Assembly: GCA_036784855.1 (NCBI GenBank)
Contig: JAZDSV010000088.1
Coordinates: 1-35,187 of the forward strand
From: Aphelidium insulamus
Lineage: Eukaryota > Aphelidiomycota > Aphelidea > Aphelidiaceae
DNA length: 35,187 nt
Direction: 5' to 3'
Shown: in pieces, positions 10,201 to 20,657 of the stretch
How positions within the stretch are numbered: the stretch's first letter is position 1
Layout of the letters: every line of letters begins with the position of its first letter
Position numbers and translations under genes: made by a program
The notes under the pieces: model-generated
Told to the model about the DNA's origin: nothing
What the model saw: only the letters and a program-made list of their open reading frames with translations
Databases searched by the model: none

Positions 10201-13017
10201 GTGTTTGACCTGGTGCCGAAGCGCAACAACTTTGCCGCCCTGTCCGAGTACTTTGTCTTGAAGGCCATGGTGACGGCGATGGCGATGGTGCGCGACGACA
10301 GCGGCGAGTGTCCGCGTGAGATCCGCCGCTTCCTGCTGGCCATTCTTTTTCTGAATGACAATACGCACAATGAGTTCTCTGACAGCTACTACGTGGCGGC
10401 GCTGGTGGCCTCCGTCGGGGAAGCGTTTGCCGCCTTCTCGCCGCCGCCATCTTCTGCCTTGGATGATTCTAGTGGCACGGTTGTTCAAGCACCGCCGTCA
10501 AGACCGGCTCCTCAGACACCGCAGACACCGCAGACTCCGCAGACACCCGCGCCACCCCGGCCGCAAATCACACTGCAAATGCGCCAGAGGGACGCGCAGT
10601 TTGTCGAGGCGCTGGCCGAAATCAATCGCCAGCTCTTTCTCGAGTCGCAGTCGCCCTCATTCCACAACGTGGTGGCGAGAGAAGCCCTGACCGCCCTCCT
10701 AAAGTGGTGCGCGTGCGGCCTGGTCGCACCCAAAACCGCGCTGCCCACCTTTGTCCTGTTCTCGCGGCCGGGTAATTTCAGTGCGGTGCGCATGGTCTGC
10801 CTGGATGGGCTGATTGTATTTGGCTGGGCGGCGGATGTGCAGGTGGCGCTCTATCTGGTGGAGGTGATGCGTGCCGACCCCGAACCGCGCATCCGCTCAT
10901 ATGTGGCACAGCGCATGGCCACCGTGGCGCAGTTCATATCGGTGCAGGGCGCGGCTGGTGGCGGAGACTCGGCGGCAAAGGCTTCTTCGTCAGCTTCCTC
11001 GTCCGTTGTCACGATGAAACGGGCCGGAGGGGAGCATGGCACCGTGGAGGTGGAGGATTTGAGTGCCGGTCTGGGCGGGCACATTCGCTCGATGCAGCGC
11101 GATCAGGGCACCGTGTCACGCTCACTCCGCCAGTGCATCACCGACATGGCGCCATTTAACGAGGCACTTTGGCAGCTGTTGACGTAAGTTTATGTGTCTA
11201 TATCTTGTATACAGTTGTATACTACTGAAAGTGCCCGCCTGCCTTGGCCTCATAATCACATGCATATGTCATCCTTGATATATAACTTTGCTACACATTG
11301 TGCATTAATAATAATTGTGACAGCCACGACACTCGGCTCAATTTCCCACTGTTTCAACACGTTGCCGATCTGTGCAGCCACTTGTATGTGCCGGTCGTGG
11401 AGCGGCCACCGACTCCTCCACCGCCGCCCACTCCACCGGTGCCCGCACAGGAGCCGCCGGCCAAGATCAAATTTGTGCTCAAGCTTGATTCCATACCCGG
11501 CGGCGCGAGTGCACTGAACAGCCCTGCCGCCGCAGATAAGCGTTCTGCGCATGACTTGTCCACCGGCTCACCGCAATCCCCTACCGCGCCTCCCATCAAG
11601 AAGCTGAAGCTGTTTCTCGGTGGCCCGTCCGCGTCAGCGCCATCCACAGGTCCTGCAACGGAGGCCGAGAGTGATTTGGCCGCCGACACACCAACATCAG
11701 CAACGGCAGATGGTTCCAAACCGCCGGCTACTCCCGCCGCTGATGCAGTATCAGCCAAACCACGCGCAGGCCTATCGGACCAAGAATATGTCGTGGCTAT
11801 GTCCATCATGAACAAGCTGCGCAGTCACCCGCTGGCCCTGCCGTTCCTCGTACCCGTCGACATCAATGTGTACCCGGACTATCCCGCGGTGATCACCAAA
11901 CCCATGGATCTGTCCACAGTGTACCGAAAGCTGGAAACATGGTGCTATGCGGACGTGGAAAAGTTCCACGGCGACGTGCGGCTCATATTCGCCAACTGTC
12001 GGCAGTACAACTCGCCCGACAGCGGAATCTCGGTCCAGGCCAACAAGCTCGAGGACTTTTTCAACAGTCTGATCGGATTCCTGCCGGCGGTGTCTCCATC
12101 ACCCGCAGCTCCACCGACAGACGCTGATGCCAAGCAACCTGACGAAGATGGCGGTGATGTAGCCGTTGTAGAGTCTGATGCTGCTGACGCCACCGCACCG
12201 CCAGAGAGTGTGCCTAAGCTGTCAAAGGAGGAGCATGAGCGGGCGGTGGAAATTTTGCGGCTACTCAGCACGCAGCCACTCTCCTATTTCTTCACCTCTC
12301 CCGTGGATCCTGTCCGTGACGGCGGTATGTCCTGCTCGCATACAAATGTTTACTTGTACTGATAATGTAGCGCCCGATTATCTGGATATCGTCAAGGAGC
12401 CAATGGATTTCGGCACCATTCAAAAGAAGCTGGTCAAACACCTGTACGATAACTTGGCCGAATTTGAAGCGGACGTCGATCGCGTCTTCCAGGCCTGCTT
12501 TGACTACAACAAGAATCCAGGCACGGCTGTGCACCAGGGCGGTACGTCGTGCATCTTTAATGTATATTATAGCTTACAAGTTCCAGCCAAACAATTGCAA
12601 AACATGTGGAACGCCAAGTGGAAGCGCATTGTGCCCAGGAAACAGTCACCAAAGAAACAGCAGCAGTCGCCGGATAAACTGTCTCCGGAGCGGGCACGGA
12701 TGCTCAAAGTGCTGGACGCCGTGTGCGCCCACCGCTTCTCGGAACCGTTCAGTCAGCCTGTGAACTGGCGCGCGCTCGGCCTGCCCACCTATCCCAAGGT
12801 AGTGCGGCGGCCGATGGACTTGTCAACGGTGCGCAAGAAACTGATGCGCGGCACGTACAAGACTGGGAAACAGTTCAATGCTGACATGCTGCTCATCTTT
12901 CAAAATTGTCGTCTGTTCAATGGCGCAGACTCGGTGATTGCGCAGTGGGCCGCGGATTTGCAAGAGTTTTACGAGAATGAGTATGCGAGCGGTAACAGTG
13001 CGCCGACTGCTGAATAG
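7258..13017 (+). CDS. TAF2: TFIID subunit 2 (TAF2) with three C-terminal bromodomains
   Basis: Ten exons by eye: 7258-7404, 7471-8175, 8265-8462, 8508-8788, 8833-8932, 8987-9157, 9205-11183, 11324-12324, 12371-12541 and 12587-13017, about 1727 aa. The N-terminal half follows the M1-aminopeptidase fold used by TAF2 (FTVSHQRLVVEVDLG, CWMPCIDD, TWADRWLIIGMAHYL, DLTGFAQQWIYGSG). The zinc site is missing: AQALALQWFG stands where peptidases have HExxHxW, as is usual for TAF2. HEAT-like helices follow (DKDVVAQYEAVRAMQRLE, FSDSYYVAALV), with a Gln-Thr-Pro repeat near residue 970. After a Pro-rich linker with two Lys-rich hydrophobic motifs (KIKFVLKL, KKLKLFLGG) come three bromodomains at about 1345-1450, 1494-1600 and 1618-1722. 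Each keeps the acetyl-lysine Asn (QYNSP, DYNKN, LFNGA). TAF2 recognises core promoter DNA in TFIID. The second intron is best read as GC-AG (CAG|GCAGGT). Gene start is uncertain (7258, or 7105). Confidence 0.88.
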
Positions 13018-13317
13018 ATTGATTGGATGAATCAGTACCGACATCTGTCGTTGTGGCAGCTCGTTTAAGATAATAATATTCACTTTCAATGGCATAAACG
13101 GATGACTGGAAGTTGTACGTTTGGGTCGAGGACAAAAGTTACTTACGGTTGCGGAGAGTTATCAGTAATGGTTATCAACACTGCAGGTTCAATGACATAC
13201 TACACTGGCAATACACAAACTTCGCCAGAACTGAACTAACATGAACTGAAATAGATGTCCACCAGGTTAGTATTGCATCCGGCATGCTTATTATGATAAT
13301 ATGTGTAGGAGAAATGT

Positions 13318-13772
13318 TCATAAATGTACCGGCAGCTGCCGTTCGACAGCTTCTGTCATCAGTAGGGCTAACAAATTTTTCGTCGGTGGGCGGATTATCA
13401 TCGCGACGATAAGTTCGAAGTCAGAACTGGAAACTCCGTTTGCCGTGGAATAACTGTCCCCTAGCACGTCTGGATGCGCGTGATAGCCTGAGCCAGAGGT
13501 ATCCGACGACCACGAACCTGAGTCTTCTTCACCATTCGCACGCATCCAGACGTATAGTGCCAAGAAGTGCCAGTTGAACGCTTGGCAGTTGGTGATGTGC
13601 ACGGATTTCCAGTCCGGGCAGTCATGCCGAAAACAAGGCGTGACGACTGGTCGTCACCTCCCATGCCGAAGTATAACGAGCGCGATACTCTATAAGTCCG
13701 CGACAGCTGTGTCTGCACCGTCACACGTTCTTTGCCATCAAACCGTTTAATGTGTGAATGTGGGCGTGACAT
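13318..13772 (-). CDS. Small hypothetical protein, two exons (weak)
   Basis: Exon 13772-13658 and exon 13580-13318, joined over a 77-nt GT-AG intron (GGAG|GTGACG...CCAAG), would give 125 aa in frame. Nothing in it is recognised. The second exon has an aromatic hydrophobic stretch (FNWHFLALYVW) and a Ser/Gly/Asp-rich middle. The intron begins with an 18-bp palindrome (GTGACGACTGGTCGTCAC on the plus strand, 13640-13657). It could be chance coding potential; no family supports it. Confidence 0.3.
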
Positions 13773-14263
13773 AGATTTGGTTTTTCACTACTCACTGCCT
13801 GAACACACCCAAAGTTCCTAACACCTGCCGTGACCCTTTACGCACACAGTAAGCAAGATGGCCATGTCATTTACGCTCTTTATTCCACACAGTTCCACAT
13901 AATCACATTTATTCCACATAATCCGTAGTTACTCTAAGCAGAGACTAGAGGCACGCCCAGAGGACACTCTGCAAAAGTAGCGTCAGTAGCTACATCTGCA
14001 CGCATCACGAAGCACGCAAGTTCGGCGTACCAGCAGACAGCCTCATGCATTTCACCTTTGAATCCACCTAAAATATACCTCCTGTGCAGTGTGGTTGCTT
14101 GAGGGGCTATAGCCTTGCTAGCTGCACTTATGAGTCAGATTGCGCACCCTTTCAAATGATCTCTGCAGATGAGGCCGCGATGAGCTGGCAATACTACCGC
14201 ATTGCATTTCATGGCAAAAGTCGAAATTGATCCTAATTCTGGTTCAGGGGCTATCTAGGCGAT

Positions 14264-14311
14264 AATGGAACTCGCAATGGAAGCCACAATGGAAGCCACA
14301 ATGGAAGCCAC
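14264..14311. repeat. 12-bp tandem repeat, four units
   Basis: Unit AATGGAAGCCAC starts at 14264 (diverged), 14276, 14288 and 14300. The last three are identical. The length is a multiple of three, but no gene is supported on either strand here. Confidence 0.9.
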
Positions 14312-14519
14312 ACAGACATACACAACACACCAGCAACGCGCCAAACAATCGGCGCCACATGATTGGTCGGATCGATCGAAGCCCCTGCGCGATTCAAATC
14401 ACGCGCGCACAGCGAAAAACGCGCAGAGCCGGCCAGTTTCATTTTCACATTTCGCGTTTCAATATTTATTGCCGCCTGCACGTTTATATATCGCGTGTTT
14501 TGGCCACTTGGATCTCTGT

Positions 14520-14526
14520 TGAAACA
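14520..14526 (+). promoter_or_regulatory. Pheromone-response element TGAAACA before STE12
   Basis: TGAAACA matches the binding site described for yeast Ste12. It lies 58 bp before the start codon of this STE12 gene, which would fit autoregulation. A 7-mer occurs by chance several times in 35 kb, so this is suggestive only. Confidence 0.4.
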
Positions 14527-14583
14527 GCTATATATCTCTCTTCATTGGTTGGTATAGATACGCCGCCCATTAGATAACAGATC

Positions 14584-17298
14584 ATGGATATGGACATGGA
14601 CAGAGGCGGCTGTGACGCGCAGACGGCACCCAGTTTCGACGACGCCGAGATGCTGCAGCTGTCCGAGTTCCTGGTGATGGACGGCTCGCATGATGATGGC
14701 GATATTACTTCCGCGGCTGCTGTCGGAGATGCCACGGGTGATTCCACTGGTGAGGGCGATGCTGTGGACGGGGACGATGTAGAGTCTGCCACGGTACCGG
14801 CATCAGAGGATAATGCTGCAGTTGATTCGGTGCCGGCAATGGATGCCGAACAGATGGACACCAATGCCAATTTATCAAGTGATGCTACAGATGCAACTGG
14901 TAGTGCTGCTACGGCAGTGGCGCCGATTGACGCGCCTGCCGCCATACACAGTACTACAACGTCTACAGCCACTGTGGAATGGAGCACGATATACACGGTG
15001 CCGGAAATGCCGCCGCTGGCCGACGAGCGTGACGGACGCCTGTTCACCATCACCCGCGTGGACTATGCCGACATGTGGCGTAACATTCACTCCGAGGACG
15101 AGTTGACGCTGGAGACGTTCCTGGACTGTGCACCGGTGGCGTGCAAGACACACAAGGACGTGCTGACCTTTCCACTGTTGTCTGAAGATGATACTGTTGT
15201 TGGCGAGGCAGGTCCGGCAGTTGACCGTAGTAGCAGTAGTATCGGGGCCGCACAAGGCGCGGATGGAGAGCAGCCCACTGCCGCCGAAGAGCCGCCACGA
15301 ACCACCGTCATCAGCTGCGTAAACTGGAAGGGTCGCTGCTTCATCACTGGCACAGGTTAGTCATTCTGTTCTATTCTGTTTGATTGTTGGTTATGTATGT
15401 CTGTATTTTTCATCTCTTATCTTACTGTCTCTCTGTCAGGTCTCTGTCCGTTATCTGTCTGTCTGTTTCTGTCTGTCCGTTTTCTGTCTGTCCGTTTTCT
15501 GTCTGTCCGTTTCTGTCTGTCTGTTTCTGCATGTCTGTCCGTATTCAGTATTGTGATATAAGTGTTTCAGTGTCTGTAGCTTCAATCACCGTGCTTGTTG
15601 TTGTATGCCACACTCTCTTCTTTTAACTTTTTTATCACCTATTCTATATCAATTACTAATGTGATAGATATCGTGCGATTCCTGCTGCACAGATACCGCT
15701 ACTACACGGGCACCTCGCCGTACAGCGTGAAAAAGTTTGAGGAGGGCATCTTCTCGGATCTGCGCCGACTCACCCCGCCCAAGGACTGCGTGCTGGAGTC
15801 CACCCGCTCCGAGTTGCTGGTCTTCCTGTTCGACCACGACTGCGTGCGCAGCAAAAAGAAGCAAAAGGTGTTTTTCTGGAAGAGTTTCGCGGCCGGTGCC
15901 AACTCGCTGTTCTGCGACGCCGTGGAGCGTGAGATGGCTCGGGTGGAGATGTCGCGCGCGGTCGGCATGCGCATCGACGAGTTCATCAAGTCGGGCATTG
16001 TGCCGACCACGGCGTCGCATGCGTCTGCGGCCTACGATCCCACGCGGGTTCCGTTCGATTGGACTCTGCTCAGTCTGAAGCAGCAGCTGCACGGCGGCAA
16101 CAAGGGCAGAATGCCGGCTGGTGGGACCGGCACACACTACCTGTCCGTTGACCAGATCCATCTGGTGCGCAATGACATTAGCTCGCTGTTCCATCGGTAC
16201 CTGCGACGCCCACTGTCGGAACGTTTCTCGTCAGTGTCAGATGCAGTGTCGGCCAGCCTGCAGGAACGTGCCCTGAAACTAAGTGCACCCGGCAAACCCG
16301 GTCCCAACACCTCGGCCATGGCCGCAGCGGCTGCAGCATCCGCAGGCTCGAGTAGCAGCAGCAGCAAAGCACGCAAAGCGGCTCAGCGCAACCGAAGCTA
16401 CGACGAGTTCTCGGACGGCGACTATGCCGGCCTGCCCTCTCCGCCGCTGTCTAGCGCTGCCTCGTCTCCTCGCTCCACTTCACGCCGGTCCACACAGCGA
16501 CCGCGCTCCGCCACTCCCGCACCGTCGCCACTGTCGCGCTCATCCACCACACCGGCACGCAAATCTTCCTCGCCGTCTGGTAGCTCCAAGCTGCAACAAC
16601 AACAGCAACAGCAGCAGCACCACACCGGCAGTGGTCACGCCAACAACGCCATGGACACCTACAGCGACTCCACCATCTCATCGAATGACGAGGAGACGCA
16701 GTCCATAGTGTACGGCCACCGTGGCAGCACCGCCCGTTCCACGCACATCCTGGATAGTCTGATCAACTCGCCGTCGCCGCGCAGCCGCTACTTGCCATCA
16801 CCGCGCCCACAACTGCGCCACATCCAGTCACCGTGGACATTTCCAACGCCGACATCTGCGGCCGGCTCATTGCGATCTCCCATTAATTACGGGGACAGTA
16901 CCATACCGAACTCCAAGCTGGAAGACGAGTCGGCGTACGGACTGTTTATGCCAGCGACATCGCCGCGCGTAGCATATGGCACAGACGAGCAGAATGCCGT
17001 AAATGCTCTACTCGCCGGCAGTAACAGCAATAGTAGCAGTAGCAGTGGAAGTTTTAGCGGAAGCCCAGTTCCTCGATTCAACAGTGCCGCGCCGTCCAAT
17101 AAGCGCGTGTCAAGCGATGCTGCCGCGGATGGCGACACAGCCACACACATGACATACTTTAATGACATCAATGATATGGCAGCAAAGCGACAGCGTGAAT
17201 CTGCGCGTGCCGAGTCTGCATCGTCATCTGCTGCTGTGGGAGAGCATGAGGCTGCGCAGATTCTTCTCGGCATTGCCATGGCTGCCCAGACTATTTGA
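14584..17298 (+). CDS. STE12: STE12-family transcription factor
   Basis: Two exons (14584-15355, 15668-17298) give about 800 aa. The join rebuilds the hallmark ITGTDIVRF (the Asp codon is split by the intron). The STE DNA-binding domain, about residues 175-355, shows ISCVNWKGRCFITGTDIVRF, KKFEEGIFSDLRRL, ESTRSELLVFLFDHDCVR and KKQKVFFWKSF, matching fungal Ste12 (KKFEEG.FSDLR, RTQKKQKVFYWFSVP). Between LTFPLLSEDD and VISCV lies a polar Ser/Gly/Glu insert of about 40 residues. The N-terminus is acidic and low in complexity (MDMDMD; many Asp, Thr, Ala), and may activate transcription. The C-terminal half is Ser-rich with a Gln run (Q8HH), and no C2H2 fingers are seen, unlike Ste12 of many filamentous fungi. 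Ste12 acts in the nucleus below the mating/filamentation MAP kinase pathway. The intron of 312 nt is the longest found here. Confidence 0.9.
15420..15545 (+). repeat. CTGT/CCGT pyrimidine repeats inside the STE12 intron
   Basis: Repeated CTGTCTGTCCGTTT-type units, at least three near copies, make an unusually long pyrimidine tract. It lies upstream of the branch-like TTACTAAT and the TAG acceptor at 15665-15667. The expansion explains the extra length of this intron. Confidence 0.8.
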
Positions 17299-17510
17299 GA
17301 CACAGATTACAGATTTCATTTTCTTTGACGCAAGCAGCGACAACAATAGAGCAATTAACCACAATTTAAGTGCGGATTTTCCTGGTATGTTCACTATAAT
17401 TGATTGCGAGCACAAGTACTGCAACGCGGACACCCGCGCACATGCACGCGACCCTGATGAAGGAGGCGTTGAAGACCAATTATTGTTGACCTGAGTGCCT
17501 TCGAGCACCA

Positions 17511-17518
17511 GTGATTGG
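17511..17518 (-). promoter_or_regulatory. CCAAT box (GTGATTGG) before the 360-aa gene
   Basis: GTGATTGG (CCAATCAC on the minus strand) lies about 45 bp before the ATG at 17561. It has the same core and similar spacing to the sites before the SWEET gene, 19824, 27025 and 31575. Confidence 0.45.
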
Positions 17519-17560
17519 TCCGCGGCTAAATTCAATTAGCCGTTCACTGTTATAATAACC

Positions 17561-18643
17561 ATGTCGTCTAACACTCAAATTGCCATCGACACACAACCAT
17601 TTACAATTCGACTGTATACTGAACGCAAATATGTCAAACGCGCCCTAATTGCATGCATGGCCAGCCTGGACATACGCGGCACTGTTGAGCGCTCGCTGCT
17701 CCCGCACACAAGTCAAGCCGTTATAAATCGCCGTGGAGTCGTCATCGATGGCGTGGGTCGAGAAGCGTCTGTTAATGATTTGATGTTGCTGGTTCGCCAA
17801 CTGGCCGTAACAATCGACGCCTACTTTGAGCGCGTGCCGGACCCCGAGCAGGAATTGAATTTTACGACGGCAAGAATAGTTCCAACGGCCGAAAAACTAT
17901 TGCGGGCTGGCAGCTCAGGAAAAGATCTGATGGTGTATGCGGACGGTTGCCACAGCGCACTGGAACCCACGATTGTCGCCGCTGCAACGGTCGCGGTCGT
18001 CGAAACGGCAATGTCGATGGTCAAAAACGTTATCAGTCAGGATGCCGGAGCCCTCCTCACTGACATCGCCGACACATTGCCGCACCAAAAAATCGAGGTG
18101 ATCGTGTCGACGATTTCGTACGGCGATTGTCGCATGTACGTGGACAGTCGCGTGGCAGTGCTGGTAGCAGATTTTCTTCGGTCAGCGCAAAACGCGATTA
18201 CCCATTGGCCGAACGGCAAATCTCTGCTGTTTCTTCTGGAAATCAACAAAAAACTGCACGTCGGGACCGACTTGGTGCACTTTACGGAAAAACAGCACGT
18301 TAAAGTGTACGCTACCACCGAGCTGTTGTCAATTCCGATTGACAGTGGGGACTCTGCCATTGAAGCGGGATCAGTCGGGCAGTCTGCCGAGCTTTCTGCT
18401 GCTGCTCTAAGCGGGAATCAGCTGATAGAGGTGGAGGAGCTACGCGTGAAGCGCGCCCAAGCGGAACGAGACCGTGCCCAAGCGGAACGAGACCGTGCCC
18501 AAGCGGAATTAGCCAAGGCACAGATCGAGATGCCAATGAAGTCAAAAGAGCTTGACCTGGAAAAGGCTAAAGTCGAGCTTGAGCTGCTGCGGCTGCAAGC
18601 AGAACTGCAAAATTCCACGCGTAAATGTCGCTCTGAGCTTTAG
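17561..18643 (+). CDS. Orphan 360-aa protein with C-terminal coiled coil
   Basis: A single uninterrupted frame of 360 aa. I do not recognise it. Residues 1-260 look globular, mixed helix/strand, with hydrophobic segments (ATVAVVETAMSMV; KSLLFLLEINKKL) but no signal peptide. After an Ala/Ser/Gly linker near residue 285, residues 290-355 form a charged coiled coil built from the heptad RAQAERD repeated three times (DNA period 21 bp, 18450-18510). Codon use is balanced, like its neighbours. The gene is preceded by a CCAAT box. It could be a self-assembling structural protein or an adaptor; function is unknown. Confidence 0.75.
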   Translation: MSSNTQIAIDTQPFTIRLYTERKYVKRALIACMASLDIRGTVERSLLPHTSQAVINRRGVVIDGVGREASVNDLMLLVRQLAVTIDAYFERVPDPEQELNFTTARIVPTAEKLLRAGSSGKDLMVYADGCHSALEPTIVAAATVAVVETAMSMVKNVISQDAGALLTDIADTLPHQKIEVIVSTISYGDCRMYVDSRVAVLVADFLRSAQNAITHWPNGKSLLFLLEINKKLHVGTDLVHFTEKQHVKVYATTELLSIPIDSGDSAIEAGSVGQSAELSAAALSGNQLIEVEELRVKRAQAERDRAQAERDRAQAELAKAQIEMPMKSKELDLEKAKVELELLRLQAELQNSTRKCRSEL

Positions 18644-19823
18644 TAAAAGCAATGGCCACAAATAGATGTGTCCCTTCAATACATTTTCAAAGATTCTGTG
18701 ACAATGTTATAAAATAATGGATAATACATTTGGTATGTAAACTGTAGTTCGGGGCCAAAAGTTTTTAGGTTGGGTGCAACAACCTCGACACTGGAAGATG
18801 ATCGGAGATGATTGCAGCTGCAGATTAATGTTGCACGTACAATTGAGCACACTGCACTTTCCTGCTGCCTCATTACTAGTAGGCAAGTTGTCGCGGCGCA
18901 AAACTACTGCATTGTTGCCATGCAAGTTATCATCATCCTTGTCCTGCTCATAGCTGCACGCTTCTACATATTAGAAGTGATTTACATGGCATTACAAACA
19001 TCCGTGGCAATCGTCTAGTATCATGTAATCGCAATAATGTGTGAAATGCTGCATCAAGCATGCGTCGGCATCCTCCAGGTTCCTCACCCAATTGCTATCA
19101 GACTGCGCGGATTCTCTTCCTCGCGTACTAGATAGGACCTCAGGCACAGGATAGCTACTGCGGCACAATACCATTATCCGGATGGAAGGCAATCTCGAAC
19201 AGAGACTGTTAATAATCAAAATCAGTCAAGCCCGCCACGTCAGCAGCTTCCTTGTGCTGAATGGCTGCTGCAAATCCTCTCAGCCCTACCAATGCCCTGC
19301 GTGGCACGCTCTTCATCAAGGTCCTATGTATACAAAGGATTATGTAGTCGACAGCAATCTCAAGTGTTGTTCCTGCACGTACTGCTTGGTTCATGCTGCA
19401 CTGCACACGATTTCAAATAAAGATACACATGAGTCTTGGCACCACTGGGTTTTATTTTCGCGTCGCGTTAGCGCACCATGGCAACCACGTCCTGGCAACC
19501 GTGGTTACTACGTGAATCCTCGATTTTTTTGGGGAATTGAGTCCTCAAAAGTCGGGTCCCTTGGTAATTGAGATTATCAGGAAAATACATCCGCGATCTC
19601 AAGCAGAGGAAGAAAAATCACATCACCTCATGTTTTATCAAATGAGGATGCGCGCCTGTTGCATTTGTTAAAGGATTGTAATGCAACACGTCGAAATCTT
19701 TACGCCTTCGACTGTTGCTGTCATATTCCAACAAGTCGTCTCTGATTGGACAACATTAAATTGCATGTTTTGCCGCAATTGATTCGACCGGTGTCTGACA
19801 GCAACTTCCAAACGTAAAACGTC
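18644..19823. other. Intergenic 1.2 kb, no supported gene
   Basis: Short frames occur on both strands (for example 19406-19209 minus and 19182-19571 plus), but none shows a family motif, signal peptide or clean splice frame. The plus-strand end at 19743-19749 carries TGATTGG, a CCAAT box 75 bp before the next gene. Decayed gene remnants cannot be excluded. Confidence 0.5.
19743..19752 (-). promoter_or_regulatory. CCAAT box (TGATTGGACA) before the coiled-coil gene
   Basis: TGATTGGACAA lies about 75 bp before the ATG at 19824. The 11-mer TGATTGGACAA also occurs about 70 bp before the start at 27025 (on the minus strand), so the two sites share flanking bases beyond the core. Confidence 0.5.
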
Positions 19824-20529
19824 ATGCAAGCATCTGAAGCAGCTCTACCTTCTGGCCCGGCTTCTGCCACGGGCGCTTCGCCAGCAATCCTGGCTGCTGC
19901 GAGTAATCACTATGATCAGCAGTATTGGGAAGCTTACATATTAGGCAAAATCGACACGCTCGAGAAAGACGTTGCCGATCTGCGCCTTCATAACACGGCT
20001 CAGCAATCGGAAATCGCAAGCTTGCGCGCGGAGAACGCTAAACAGCAAGCAGAGATCATGGGCCAACAAGCAGAGATCATGGGCCTGCATGCAACAATCG
20101 TCTCCCAGCGCGATGTGATGGAAAGTTTCCGTTCACAGAACGACCGTCTTGGCCGAGAAATTATGACGCTTGCATCGACTGTGGAAAGCATCAAGACACT
20201 TCAACGCGGCCATCGAGTAAAAATTGCGTTGTCCGAGTCCAAGACCGGGCTGCGTGCAGTGAAGGTGCAGAAACGAACTTGGTGGCTATTTCAATCATAA
20301 CATCCAGGTTGTTGCATTGGCAATCGTGTTCACCACGTTGATATTGCACGTGTTCAATATACCAACGTGGCGTGAACAGCCAACCGTGCTGTTTGGCACT
20401 GTGGTGGCTGTTGGTGCCTTCGCCAACGAGGTCGAGAAAGCCATGTGGCCCTTGCTGGAAAAGCGTTGTTTGACCCAAGAGAAGGCCAGGCTGGATAAGT
20501 CCACCGAGGACATCTTCAAACAGCAATAA
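19824..20529 (+). CDS. Coiled-coil protein with C-terminal membrane segments
   Basis: Exon 19824-20264 and exon 20308-20529, joined over a 43-nt GT-AG intron with a CATAAC branch site, give 220 aa in frame (LRAVK|VVALAIV). The N-terminus is Ala/Ser/Pro-rich. Residues 35-135 are a coiled coil (LEKDVADLRLHN, QQSEIASLRAENAKQQAEI). Two identical heptads QQAEIMG come from a 21-bp tandem repeat at 20042-20083. After the intron come one or two hydrophobic helices (VVALAIVFTTLILHVF; TVLFGTVVAVGAFA) and a polar tail. The architecture (cytosolic coil, tail anchor) recalls organelle tethers and CCDC90-like proteins, but I see no family motif. Confidence 0.65.
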
Positions 20530-20558
20530 AACCCGTTGTTTGCTCCAAGCAAAAGCTA

Positions 20559-20565
20559 TAAAACT
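20559..20565 (+). promoter_or_regulatory. TATA-like element before the secreted-protein gene
   Basis: CTATAAAAC lies about 95 bp before the ATG at 20658 and just after the previous stop. This is a plausible core promoter for the short gene that follows. Confidence 0.35.
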
Positions 20566-20657
20566 TTTTGCAGGATGCAGATTAGCAATTAGTGCAGATG
20601 TATCCGGGATTCAGGAGGCAAACAGCATTGATCAAATCAATTTCAGTGAGCAAAATT

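Larger units (their letters stand above)
13773..14583. other. Intergenic and STE12 upstream region
   Basis: No convincing gene. The sequence holds near-copies of TTATTCCACA at 13880-13925, a 12-bp tandem repeat at 14264-14311, a TGATTGG (CCAAT on the minus strand) near 14360 and a pheromone-response-like element at 14520. The proximal part should be the STE12 promoter and leader. Confidence 0.5.

Noticed and set aside
9626-10488. Long open frames opposite and beside TAF2 exon 7
   Set aside because: GC-rich third positions of the real exon open the other frames; none has a family motif.
14386-14412. tRNA-like B box near GATTCAAATC
   Set aside because: No matching A box, acceptor stem or anticodon arm could be folded around it.
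14484-15053. 189-aa minus-strand frame over STE12 exon 1
   Set aside because: Ser/Ala/Val low complexity mirroring the Asp/Thr/Ala-rich STE12 N-terminus; no independent support.
15420-15545. CRISPR-like or minisatellite array
   Set aside because: Simple pyrimidine slippage inside an intron; no spacers and eukaryotic context.
19182-19571. 129-aa plus frame in the 18.6-19.8 kb spacer
   Set aside because: No motif, signal peptide or compositional signature; likely chance.
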